Shown piece after piece: positions 11,217 through 21,519 of a stretch of 64,000 nt of DNA (position 1 is its first letter; every line of letters starts with the position of its first letter). A program made the translations under genes and the position numbers. The notes below the pieces were generated by a model. That model had not been told where the DNA came from. It saw only the letters and a list, made by a program, of their open reading frames with translations, and ran no database searches. The DNA comes from Chromera velia (taxonomy: Eukaryota > Sar > Chromeraceae), in assembly GCA_018398765.1 (NCBI GenBank), contig JAHBMJ010001372.1:5991-69990 (forward strand). Reading direction: 5' to 3'.

Positions 11217-11704
11217 ATCGACTTTGTTGAACACGGACCAACCGATCTTTTTCCCCTTGTTCAACTGCACTGTCATCAGACTTTTCTCTCTTCTCTTTGC
11301 TATGTCTGATAAAAAATCTAACCATATCTTCTTGTTTTCCATTCACATTGACTTGCATCTGCCCTTTCTTTCTCATAAATTCTGCAGCCACTTCACTATT
11401 ATCCCCACGCGGTATCGACTCGTGCTCTTAGTTGAACACATTTTCACGGCTGGCCGCTGTATCTGTATCATCACCTTGCTCATCCTCCTTCTCCCCCTCA
11501 TCTTCAGTATCTTCATACAGTTCTTCAGATGCAAAGCTGTCGACCTGGAAAACATCTTCCAACCATTCTACTTCGTCAAGAAGACGAAGTGCTCTCTCCT
11601 CTATCGTCTCATTCCTCCTCCTCTCTTCTTTGGGGAAAAAAGTTTCTGGTTACACAGAGTGCAAGAGGCGCGCGGCCTCCTTCACTCTATCCTCACTTGC
11701 GCTC
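11217..11704 (-). pseudogene. acidic decayed reading frame interrupted by Copia insertion
   Basis: On the minus strand one frame reads as a soluble acidic protein over most of this stretch (for example EERALRLLDEVEWLEDVF and EDTEDEGEKEDEQGDD, then KRKEKS-type basic patches). It is interrupted and therefore looks dead. The plus-strand Copia element sits at its upstream edge: 11700-11704 (CGCTC) is the left target duplication and the pre-insertion sequence resumes at 17536. I cannot name the source; it may be an older mobile element or a lost host gene. Confidence 0.4.
11700..11704. repeat. target-site duplication CGCTC, left
   Basis: CGCTC directly precedes the left LTR and recurs exactly after the right LTR at 17531-17535. 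Five bases is the usual duplication length for Copia integrases. Confidence 0.9.
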
Positions 11705-11953
11705 TGTAAGGGCTCAATATGGAGGTGCCCGCCGCCGGACCCGCCACCGCATCTTATTGAGATACGCGGGGCAGGCGCATCGCATGGATTTATGAAATAG
11801 TGATCGCATGTTGATTGAAGCATGATTGAATACGAATCAAACAGACTGATTGATAAGAAGGAAGACATTCTCCTTCTTATCAGTCCTCTCCGTATGAATG
11901 ATTTGCATCCTCCTATAGTAAGTTCTCTTCTACGTAGAGCCTAGTACCTTACA
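11705..11953 (+). repeat. 5' LTR of the plus-strand Copia element
   Basis: 249 bp, TGTAAGG...CCTTACA, a 7-bp terminal inverted repeat with TG...CA ends. Direct repeat of 17282-17530 at about 95% identity. Confidence 0.95.
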
Positions 11954-11999
11954 GTCCAGTGTGTTACGATCTGATTGAGTCAAACCGGAATTTTTAAAA

Positions 12000-13211
12000 A
12001 TGGTGCGGACTCGTGCAGAGAAGAGAAGACTCCTGAAAGAACAGCAGGCAGCTGAGGCTGCAGCGGCCGCAGCCGGTGTACTAACGGGTTCAGGAGAGAT
12101 GATTGTTCTCTCCAAAAGCGATTTGTAGGCCCTGATTGATTCCTCAGTGCAAAGAGGAGTTAAAGAAGAGATGGCTGCTCTCGCCCCGTCACTCTCACAA
12201 GCCCCGTCTCCTGTTGATTCTCGTGTTGATTCTCCTCCAGAGGATAAGGAGCAGGCCTTTTCTGTGTCCGTTTCTTCTTCCTACTGCTAGGTGAAAGTTG
12301 ACTTCGGTGCTGTGCCTCAGATGCAGAACAAGCAGCACATTAAAGAGTGGGAGCAGAAGTGGCAGAACTTTTGCAACGACCAGCTACCCAGAGAACGCTT
12401 TGTTTCAGACAAGAGTTGGAGGAATAAAATGAAGGTCTGCTTTGACAAGCTTGAGAACTCGGAGGTGAACCGTGATATCCAGAGATTGCTGGATCGGGGT
12501 GTGCTTGCCGAGAACATTCCCCGCGCACTCCGAAAGGAGTACGGTCTTCTTACCTTCAAGGTCGAAAGCAAGATCGCCCTTCGCATTCAATTCTTCCCGT
12601 ATCATTGTGACAAGGTGGACAAGGACGGCCTCCCCGTTGTTCGCTCTGGTCTCCTTTTCTCCTACTACACCATTCACAAGAGGCTGGATGAGCTTCTTTG
12701 TGACGCGTCTAAAGAGAAGTACCACATCGATGAAGACGGTCTCATCTCCAACGTTGTGAATTCGTTCACTCGAGTCCAGCATAAGGAGGTCCTTCGTGCT
12801 CTTCCCAATAAAGTGTTTGAGAAGTCGGACAACGTTGCCGAACTCAATGACCTCTCTCTTTCCTGCATCAAATTTTCGATGCTGCGAAAGATTCTCAAGA
12901 AATTCGCTCTGACGGACAGCCCCCAGACAGAGCTGCAGGAGCAGGAGAGGAAGAGGGGTTCACAGGGTGTGAAGAGGGCAAACAAGGCGGCCGAGGGGGT
13001 GAATAGGGGGGGGCAGAGCTCCTCCGGCTCACAAGACTCCCCTCCTGTCTGTCAGACGTGTGAAAATAGACACGTCAGCACCTGCAGAGCCACTCTCGAC
13101 GGTGCTTCCCCCTGCAGGGCATGTGGGGAGAAGGGGCATTGGGACAAGGCCCCTGTCTGCAAGAAGAATGGGAGGCAGGGGACCGGGGGAGGGGGGCGCA
13201 GCAGCGCCTGA
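12000..13211 (+). pseudogene. Copia gag region (fossil)
   Basis: Gag-like coding: a charged N-terminal stretch rich in Ala/Glu around 12000-12100, a capsid-like helical region, a Lys/Arg-Ser-rich linker, and a C-terminal Cys cluster with CRACGEKGHWDKAPVC, a variant zinc knuckle. It lies just behind the 5' LTR. It is part of a broken element. Confidence 0.75.
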
Positions 13212-13235
13212 CCACGCTCGGGCTTTGAGAAGGGT

Positions 13236-14850
13236 GTGCAAGTTGGGGGGGGGATCCGCCTCGAAAATTCTTTCACCCCCCTCAGCGATGACGATGACAC
13301 AAGCGGAGAGGAGGAAAGGAAAGAGCATGTGGGGGCAGCGGGGAGCAGAGGGGAGTCGAGATGGGTGTGGAAAAAGAAGTCCCCTGTTGCCGATACGGGT
13401 TGCAGTCAGCATTTGATTGGGGGGGATCTCGAAGACTCGATTGTTTCCCGCAGGCCCTGTGAGTTCAGGTATGAGGAGGCCTCGGGGGGAGAGATGGTGT
13501 ATGCTGAGGAGGTGGAGGCATCACCTCTGCTTGAGGAGGTGGACGGAGAGCCCGTTTGTCCTCTTCTGAGAGGGGCTTTCAAATCGTCAGTCCCTGTGTC
13601 TCTCCTCTCAGTGAGGGGTTGCAGGATGCAGAAAGTGGACCCTCCCTTTTGGGTTGAATTTCCTGGTAAGGGGGGTGGTGTAGTGAGAGCTCGTTTATAT
13701 GAGAGAGATGGGGTGCATGTAGTGCATGTTCTCTCTCCGTCGTCTTCTTCTCCTCCCTCTGAATCTTATTTGAGTGTAGACAGAAAGGACTGTGTGTACC
13801 TGACCATTGTTTCAGATTCTTCTTCTTTTGTCTCTTCAGGCACCGATGAGGCTGCCAGGGAGCGGATGCCCGACAAGGCGAAGCTTTCCGTCTCGTGGGC
13901 ATAACAATGCACAGAGCACATGTCCCCTGCAGAGTTGAATTTGTGGTATGGTAGGTTTGGGCATGCGACAGGGAGACGGCTCTATGCATGCTTCAGAGAG
14001 AAAGGCATGGCACACCAAGTGACGGTAGAAGAGTGTAGAAAAGGAATTAACTGCAGGGAGTGTAGAGAGGTCAATGCAGAGATGAGACGGATACCAGCCA
14101 GGCAGGGAGGGGGGGTGCCAGAGAGATTAGGATCTCATTGGACACCAGATCTTCTCTTTTTATCTGAGGGGGTGCCAGCAAGTCTTCTAACTGAAAGAAA
14201 AGGAAGACTGATGGATGGGAAGATTCTTGGATGCAAGGCACAGGCAGTCAGACATCTCCATTTGGTCGTGCGTCGCTTTGAGCCTCGGTGTGAAAAGATG
14301 GAGGTTGTACAGACAGACAATGGAAAAGAGTTCTCGGGGGACAAGAAAGGGCAGTATGATCATTTTTATCAGGAAGAGAGAATTTTTCATTGGAGGGGGG
14401 CGGACTACACCTCTCAACATCAGGGCCAGGGGGAGAGAGCAAATCGGACAGTGAAGCGTCTCCTTCGGAAGGTGAGGAGACAAACCAGTCTTCCCCCCTA
14501 CACCGAAAAGTGGCTGTTCCAGGGGGTGGTTCAAGAATTGAACAATTGCGTCTCAACTATCATCGGTAAGTCCCCTGTTTATGCTTTCTTTGGAAAAGAA
14601 CGTGCAGCAGAGATTCCTTCCATCACTGTTGGTGATCGTGTGTGTGTATACGATGCCCGTCCGAGAAAGAAAGACGAAGAGCCTCTGCATGGTGTCGAAG
14701 GCTTCTTTGGAAGAATCGAAAATTCAAATGTGGTGAAAGTAATAATTAGAAAGAACAATGGTTGGAAGCCTATTCGTGTTCCTCCCTCTTCTGTCTCACT
14801 TGTTGCGTGGAGAGGCATGGATCGCAAACTATTTGACTCTTCTCTCTCTT
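13236..14850 (+). pseudogene. Copia protease and integrase region (fossil)
   Basis: VADTGCSQHLIGG near 13388 is the aspartic-protease active-site motif (DTG-S) of Copia polyproteins. From about 13920, WYGRFGHATGRRLYACF followed by CRECREV is the GAG-pre-integrase/zinc segment. QTDNGKEFSG near 14310 carries the second Asp of the integrase DDE core, and QHQGQGERANRT near 14420 its glutamate. Downstream is a typical integrase tail followed by a Ser- and Glu-rich linker. Confidence 0.8.
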
Positions 14851-15689
14851 CTCCTGGGGAATCGAAAGGGGAGGGGGGGCAGGGTGGGAATATGAATGAT
14901 TCTTTTTCTTCTTACTCGTCTTCTCCTTCTCTTTCTGGGGTGTCTCCGGGATTGGAGGGTGAGAGGAGGGGGTTAAATGAGGTGGATGATGGGGCCTTGT
15001 CAGATGTTGATGTTGAAGAGGTGCCTTGCGATGCGGAAGATCGTCCTCCTGCAAAGTTCTCTTCTTCTTTCGCGTCTGCTCGTTTCTTTCCTTCTGTCTC
15101 TCACACGGTTGCTCGACTGTATGGGCGCTATGTTACAACTTCTGTGTCACTGGACATAGGAGGTGCACAGCCTTTCTCTTTTCCCCTTCAGAGCCCTGCA
15201 GGCATACAAATTCAGACAGGTCAGCTCGAGATGCATGCACAGCAGGAGGGGGGAGAAGAAGGGAAGAGAGAAGAAAGAGAGGAAGCAGAGAGGGATTCAG
15301 AGCCCAGAAGGGGGGCCAGACGGCTGCCAAAGAGAGACGAAAGAGAAGACGGAGGGGGTGTGCCTCCGTCTCCTGTCGCTAAAGACGTTGAGGTGGATTG
15401 GGGGGTAGACAGCGATGGGAATACGCTTCGTGCGTAGGAAGGTAGAGAGGAAGTGCAGGCTGCACAAGATGATGAAGAGAAGGAAGAAGCGCTGAGAGAG
15501 CGTCTACGGAAATTAAAAGAAGAGCTCGCTCGCGTGATTGCGGAAAAGGAGAAGAAGAGACGTCCCCTCCCTCGGATCGTTTCCGTTGATCCGACTGTAG
15601 TCAAAAAAATCATGAGTCACGTGAATCCTCGAAAAGGACACATTGATGCAACCAATGAAAAGGTCGAGAGTGGCAGTCATGAGAAAGGA

Positions 15690-17246
15690 ATGCTTGATGA
15701 GCTGCAGCGTTTCCTGGATGAAACGGTCTTCCGTCGGGGGGTACGTGTTCCAAAAGGCAGGAAAGTCATGAGGTGTCGATGGGTCCTGACTTGGAAACTA
15801 AAAGGGGGAAAGAGAGTTGTGAAAGCACGTCTGGTTGTGAAGGGATTCTAAGACGATAGGAAGGACCTGCAGACATACTCGGGGACGGCTGATTGGTGGC
15901 CTGTCTTACTTGTACTTTCATTTGCGGCAACAAAGGGATAGGGATGCGCAAAGTCGGATGTTCGAACTGCATTTCTGACTGCTGAAATGAAGGATGAAGT
16001 GTATGTTCGGTTGCCCAACAAACTTCCCGCAGGTCTGCCTGAGTAGATGAAAGCAGGGTCGGTCTTTTGTTTGAATAAAGCGATGTATGGACTCAAGGAT
16101 GCCCCTCGTCTATATACTCAGAGCTTCAGGAAGATGGCAAAGGAGGAAGGGTGGGAAGAGCTGAGAGAGAGTGTGTTTATCAAGAAGGATGAGAAAGGAG
16201 AGATCATCACAATCATGCTGATGCATGTGGATGATTTGCTTATCTTTGCTGCCAATCCACTCATTCACTTTGCTCCCATTCAGAAGAGGCTCAAGATGGA
16301 CGAGCCTGAGTTATTGGAACAAGGAGAGAGTTTCGAGTATGTAGGAATGACTCTCACTCGCACGCGTGAGGGGTATGAAATCGGACAGAAAGCCTACCTT
16401 GACTCAATTGAAATAGATGAGAAGAAGTTGCTCAGGGGGAGATTGAACGCATCTCTTCTTGAGCCTCCTGAAGAGGGAGAAGTGTTGGAGGATCTCATTC
16501 CGTTAATGCAGAAATGCACAGGGGTTACGGGGTGGATTGTTCGCACTCTTCCTTCCATCTCTTTTCTCTTCAGCAAGCTGTCCCGATGGTCCACTCGGCC
16601 TTCTGCAGAGAAGGTTGAGGGGGTGCTACGTCTCCTTTTGCATGCTCAAGAAACGGAACGGCCTCTTGTCTTCACTCTCTGCCACAATCCCAAGATCGTT
16701 GACTTTCATGACGGTTCTTTTTCTCTTTCTCGGGGAGAAGGGAGGGCAGGGTATGAGGCGTTCCTTGTAGATCAGAGTGAGTCGATTGGATCCATGCGAG
16801 AGAACAATCTCTTTACATGGAAGTCTAAACGAATTAAGAGAGTTTTGAATTCCAGTACGTCTTCTGAACTGTGCGCGCAGCATGAGACAGTGAAGAAAGC
16901 GTATGCATGGAAGTCGTTTGTTGAGGCTCTATGGCAGAAGATGGTCCCGATCGAATTTATGACTGACTCTGCTCCTTTGATGGAACAGTTGAAGACAGGA
17001 GAAGTAAGATCTGAGCCTCGTCTTCAAGGCATGCTTCGGTTTGTTCGGCAGAAACTTAGGGCAATGAGAGCAAAAACATTGTGGTGCCTGACTAATGTTA
17101 TGCGTGCGGACAGACAGACAAAACTCAAGCTCTCAAAAGACAGGGGAACGCAGTACGTCCCTCGTGATCGATCGACTGCTGTCAAATCAGGTGCAAGACG
17201 GAAAGTCATTGATTTTGCAAAGAAGGTGCACTTTCTCTGCCCTTGA
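15690..17246 (+). pseudogene. Copia reverse transcriptase and RNase H region (fossil)
   Basis: The reverse transcriptase shows RCRWVLTWKLKGGK, MYGLKDAPRLYTQSF and the catalytic box MHVDDLLIFA (YVDD type). RNase H follows, with KRVLNSSTSSELCAQHE and FMTDSAPLMEQLKTGEV. The order and spacing match Copia pol. The region contains interruptions. Confidence 0.85.
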
Positions 17247-17281
17247 GTGATCGTTCTCTGTTTTCACGATCAAGGGGTGAC

Positions 17282-17530
17282 TGTAAGGGCTTAATATGGA
17301 GGTGTCCGCCACCAGACCCGCCGCCGCATCTTATTGAGATACGCGGGGCGGGCGTACCGCATGGATTTATGAAATAGTGATCGCATATTGATCGAAGCAT
17401 GATTGAATACGAATCAAACAGACTGATTGATAAGAAGGAAGACATTCTTTTTCTTATCAGTCCTCTCCGTATGAATGATTTGCATCCTCCTATAGTAAGT
17501 TCTCTTCTACGTAGAGCCTAGTACCTTACA
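17282..17530 (+). repeat. 3' LTR of the plus-strand Copia element
   Basis: 249-bp direct repeat of 11705-11953. It is preceded by a purine-rich AAGGGG stretch that may be the polypurine tract, and followed directly by the duplicated CGCTC. Confidence 0.95.
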
Positions 17531-17535
17531 CGCTC
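17531..17535. repeat. target-site duplication CGCTC, right
   Basis: Exact copy of 11700-11704. Confidence 0.9.
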
Positions 17536-18577
17536 TTCAGCATCTCATCAGAGCAATTCTCCTGCGTAAGAAGAACCGGCTCGGTCCTCCAATGGGGGAT
17601 GTCTTGGATAGAGTGACAAAAAGGATGGATGCATGGATGCAGACAGAAGAGCAGACAGAGGAGAAGTTCTTTGACTGGCTCTTTGACGATATCTAGGACG
17701 ATATACATTTCAAAGCTCTAGTCAAAGCTAGTTTTGGTCAATGCTTTTAAGCGTCTACCAAGCTAAAAGTGAAACTGGGATCCTAGATATGATTCAAACT
17801 CTAGTTGAAGCTAGTCATTTAACCTTTATTTTTTTTTACATATACAATAAAATTTTAAATAATAATAAAAAAAAGAATAGACGTTTTCAGGTTTTTTTTT
17901 TTTTTTACCACTGTGCGTCGCCTAGTCACTGACACAATTCACTGTGCGTCGCCTAGCATCGTCGTCTGCCCAGACTCGTGGCCTAACCTTAATTATAAAG
18001 ACATCCAATGTTCAGCAAGAGACAAACCATCTAGCGTTTGCGGGGGCGATCTTTATAAGACAAAACGCGACAGTAAGACAAAACGGCGACAGTGCTCTAG
18101 GGCACCACTAATCACTAATCACTAAATATCAAAAACAAGGAACACTGTGCCAGTGCATGGGTTTTCATATATTCATCAAAAACTATAGTAACTATATAGT
18201 GTTGAAAATAAGTTGTATCGGCTTTTCAGTAAATTGATTTATTGCACCTCCGGCAGTCAATCTTTCTTGCAGAATTCAATTAAATTGATGAGCTCTCATT
18301 ATGTCTAGAATTATTTGTCTAGTTATTTGTTGGGCAAGAAAACCTGCAAGACATTTTCTTGCAGGAGGGAACAACGGCGTCTGTGTGAAGAGGGAGAAAG
18401 CGACCTAAAAACAGACTTCACCTCCGTCTGGGTATCATTTTTCGGAGTTCCCTGTTGAGATGAAGAGGGAGGCACAAAGGGAGTCACAGGGACACTCCTT
18501 TCTGACTGTTTCTCCACGTTCCCCTCGGACCCCTCCCTTACTTCTGACTCCCTTGTCCCTTGCCCCCTCTCCTTTTT
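17536..18577. other. pre-insertion sequence and non-coding spacer
   Basis: 17536-17696 continues the sequence interrupted at 11704. On the plus strand it reads as a 54-residue coding-like end (contains GPPMGDVLDRVTKRMDAWMQ and a FFDWLFDDI terminus); on the minus strand a frame also stays open across the duplication, so the coding strand is unclear. 17700-18120 is AT-rich and holds reverse copies of the GGCGACGCACAGTGGT core (near 17908, 17938) seen at 1.7-2.0 kb. 18120-18577 shows nothing else I can support except the 3' flank of the MYND gene. Confidence 0.5.
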
Positions 18578-20647
18578 CTAGTGAGCTCTCTGGCAGTCGC
18601 GAGAACAGTACACAGCAAGCTGACACGCCACGCAGTGCTTTGCCTGCATCCAGCAACGACCGCAATTATCGTACGGAATGTTTTCGTTTGTCTTCGTTTC
18701 CTCACCATTCATGAGAGACTTGCAAGTCCTCTGTCTGCTCGCCTTCCTTGACGCCTCCCTCTCATCAGCCCCCTTGTGTGAGTAGTCAATGCTGTAGTAC
18801 CCAAACGAGTTTTCGGATACAGACAAAATGTGGTCATTCAAGAAATCAGAGAGGGAAAAAAGGGAAAGGTCTCGCAAAGAGGTGAAAGGGGAAGGAGGCA
18901 CCCCGCCCTCTGGCTGTTGCTTGGAGTCTGAAGATGACTTCTTTCCCTTTTTTCTCATCTCACTTCCTTGTGCTGCTGCAGTAACGGGACGATGTCTCTC
19001 AAACCACTCCATCAGAGCCACTTGCTTCCGTGAGTGCTTGGCTGAAGCAGAAGAAGAAGAGGGGTTTTGGGGGGAAGAGGGGTCTAAGTAAAGAATGAGG
19101 AGAGCGAAGAAATTCTGTGCCACAAATTCCTCCATCTCAAATGCAGCACGTTCCCAATACCACGCAGGGTCTTCCTTCTCGGCCATTTCATTGATTAAAT
19201 TTTCTTCTTCCATCTCTCTCACTCTCTCCCACTTCCTCTCCATCTGTCTAAGCACCTTCACAACCTTTCCCCTCTCTTTTTCAATTCTCTTTGCAAGTTT
19301 CGGATTCTGGAGGCTCATTTCAATTCCTTTCACCCTGTAGATAAAATGGAGCCGCTTCCCCTCCCAATTGCAGCCATCAGGGGCACATTCGCTCAGAGAG
19401 TCCTCGTACAGAGAACGTGCGTCCACCACAGCCGCTGTAGACGCAAAAGCCAAGCGGTGACCCTTTCTCACCTCCTCTGCCATCCCGAAGACTTCAACTC
19501 TTCGACACCATTCCCCCCACAATTGGATCCTGCCCTTCTTTTCATTCTTTGCCTCAGAGGGTTTTGCTGATTCCTCTACAGCATGCCAGTAGAAGGCACA
19601 GAAGAACGAAGCGAAATCGAGTGCCCCCCGCTCTTCCCCCCCAGAACCGCCCTCATCCACTCTGCTGTTTATATGTCTATTCAAACCCTCCACCGCTTTC
19701 TTGTTCAATTCCGTCAATTCGAAAATCTTGAGAGTGGGTTCAATTTCCTTCAATCCTTCCTGCAGATCGGCTTTCTCTCTCAGATCCTCAGCATTCGACC
19801 GAAGCTCTTTTGCCACCCCCCGTTGAAAAACGTCAGATTTCCAAATCATATACCAAAGACGGCCATTGCGGGGGAAAAAATTGATCAGTAAACTCTTCCC
19901 CAATCTGTGCATGTTTTTTACAACGCCAGACTCAGTTTTCGCATTCGCTTCCATGACCTCATTTTTCATAAGAAAACGGACAAACGAGTCGCTTTCAATC
20001 CAGTGCTCTACATGCTGAGGGAGCAATCCCCTGAAGCTGAACATCCCCAGGACAGCTGAGAAGAGACCCCTGACCAGAAGCAAGTCGGGAGCGATTTTAG
20101 AATGATAGTCAAGTTTGTGTGCAACTCTCATGTTCAGCAGTCTCTCTTGGAGACAGATTCCTCTTTGAACCAGATCTGTGCAGGTCCGACTCCAGTCCAA
20201 AAAAGAAGAAAGAATTTTCACACAAACGCCCGCTCGATGAAGGCGATCTCTGAGTAACTGAATGGTCTCAGGGGTACACCCCATTTCCGTCTCCTTCTCC
20301 TTCTCTTCGATTTTCTTCCGTAACTCTTCAAAGGACTCCTGGACAGCACTCATATGTGGAACTGCCTCTCTGTTCATTTTTGAGAGCTCAGCCAGACTTG
20401 CATCTATGAGCTCAACTGCTCTAACACTCCTTCCTCCCGTGTCTGTCTCCACGGGCTCCGGCTCTGGCGGCAGCTCTTTCTGTATGAGCAGCTGCAGCCT
20501 CTCTACTTCCCCCCACGTCCGCACAAAAATCAACAGAGCATCTCGGTCAGCCTCTGAGCCTTCTCCAACAAACATAAAGTCGGGAATCACCCCAGACTCA
20601 TCAAAAAGTTCGTCTGCCACGTGGCCTGAACAGTCTCCTATCTCCAT
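18578..20647 (-). CDS. MYND zinc-finger protein with incomplete C-terminal finger
   Basis: A single-exon frame of 689 codons. I start it at the ATG at 20647; the frame is open one GTG codon further upstream. The first ~600 residues are mostly charged and helical, with coiled-coil-like stretches (EELRKKIEEKEKET near residue 110; RKHxRQME-type repeats in the middle), and match no family I know. The last ~25 residues form a MYND-type finger: CGRC, then CVAC, then YCSRDCQRAH. MYND fingers bind two zinc ions with eight ligands and mediate protein-protein contacts. Here six cysteines are present but the stop follows CQRAH, before the usual terminal H-x3-C, so the last ligand pair is missing unless a spliced exon supplies it. 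Chromerid and dinoflagellate genomes have many MYND proteins; the function here is unknown. Confidence 0.75.
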   Translation of the reverse strand: MEIGDCSGHVADELFDESGVIPDFMFVGEGSEADRDALLIFVRTWGEVERLQLLIQKELPPEPEPVETDTGGRSVRAVELIDASLAELSKMNREAVPHMSAVQESFEELRKKIEEKEKETEMGCTPETIQLLRDRLHRAGVCVKILSSFLDWSRTCTDLVQRGICLQERLLNMRVAHKLDYHSKIAPDLLLVRGLFSAVLGMFSFRGLLPQHVEHWIESDSFVRFLMKNEVMEANAKTESGVVKNMHRLGKSLLINFFPRNGRLWYMIWKSDVFQRGVAKELRSNAEDLREKADLQEGLKEIEPTLKIFELTELNKKAVEGLNRHINSRVDEGGSGGEERGALDFASFFCAFYWHAVEESAKPSEAKNEKKGRIQLWGEWCRRVEVFGMAEEVRKGHRLAFASTAAVVDARSLYEDSLSECAPDGCNWEGKRLHFIYRVKGIEMSLQNPKLAKRIEKERGKVVKVLRQMERKWERVREMEEENLINEMAEKEDPAWYWERAAFEMEEFVAQNFFALLILYLDPSSPQNPSSSSASAKHSRKQVALMEWFERHRPVTAAAQGSEMRKKGKKSSSDSKQQPEGGVPPSPFTSLRDLSLFSLSDFLNDHILSVSENSFGYYSIDYSHKGADEREASRKASRQRTCKSLMNGEETKTNENIPYDNCGRCWMQAKHCVACQLAVYCSRDCQRAH

Positions 20648-21519
20648 CACGTATAGAGACGGGATCGAAATCCAGAGAAAGTTTTGTATAAGAAACGTTC
20701 AGCAGTTCGCAAGCAAGAATGGGGGTGCCTCAGTGAGGACAGGAAGTTCCGATCAGCAGGGGCGAATGACCAGCCTCTTTCTCTGATGTATGACTGATCG
20801 AAAACTGAGTGAGAGTTGACTATCAATGTATACATTAGAAGACTCAGACTTCAATGACATGCAGTTGGAAAATGACCTGCAGTGCTGCATGGAAAATGCT
20901 GGAATCCAATGGCCCGGAAAGCGAAGCTGAGAGGGCACTTAACAAAAATTGCATCCCCCCAGACCACACGGATGGCTGCGTCTGACGTTTACAGGAAGAT
21001 CTGACGCACGCCAAGCTCGGCCCCGGAAAGACAATTCAGCTGAGGAGGCACTTTCCAAATTTAAAGCAGGGGCAACAAGAAATAAACTTCGCTTTCCGGG
21101 CCATTCGCACGGAGTGCGTCAGATTAATTTTACCGTCGGATCGCGTCCCCATGCAACCGCGGCTTTTTTTTCGCTCCTGCATGCATGTCGGCGCGCGCTC
21201 GCGATCAGTGCATGCATGCATGCCACCGCGCGCGTCACTGCATGACAATTTAAGATTGTCTGACCTTTGTTTGACCTTCGTATATACGTCTCAGTCACGT
21301 ACCTTCAACTGATGTTCATCCTATTTCTTGTCAGTGTCATCAGGAGCAGTAACGAGCACACGTTAGAAGGACGCGTGCATCGGCACTGATTCTAGTATAG
21401 ATTCTCACAAACAGTCGCTGATCCGTGGTATTAAAGAACACTGTGGTTCGCTCCAAGGTTTCGCTTCCTCTGATTCTGCTCTCCAGGTTGCATCCAACTT
21501 GTGCAGGTGATATTTAGTG
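20648..21519. other. divergent intergenic region with 18-bp inverted repeat
   Basis: This spacer separates the minus-strand MYND gene from the plus-strand secreted-protein gene, so it should hold both promoters. An 18-bp perfect inverted repeat, ATGGCCCGGAAAGCGAAG at 20909-20926 and its complement at 21087-21104, brackets about 160 bp. GTCTGACG/CGTCAGA-type shorter repeats lie within and beside it. 21181-21240 is rich in GCATGC and GCGCGC palindromes. No TATA box stands out. Confidence 0.5.

Larger units (their letters stand above)
11705..17530 (+). mobile_element. Ty1/Copia LTR retrotransposon with clean ends, broken inside
   Basis: A 5,826-bp plus-strand element bounded by 249-bp LTRs that start TGTAAGG and end CCTTACA, and by an exact 5-bp target duplication. 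Internal order is gag, protease, integrase, reverse transcriptase, RNase H, as in Copia. LTRs differ at about 12 of 249 positions, all transitions by my count. It is a fossil: the coding region has about four interruptions. It is a different family from the element at 2031-8194 (unrelated LTRs), although the RNase H ends resemble each other. Confidence 0.95.

Noticed and set aside
11224-11709. Plus-strand hydrophobic 161-codon frame as a membrane protein
   Set aside because: It is rich in Leu/Phe/Ser as expected for the antisense of the acidic minus-strand frame, and it ends inside an LTR.
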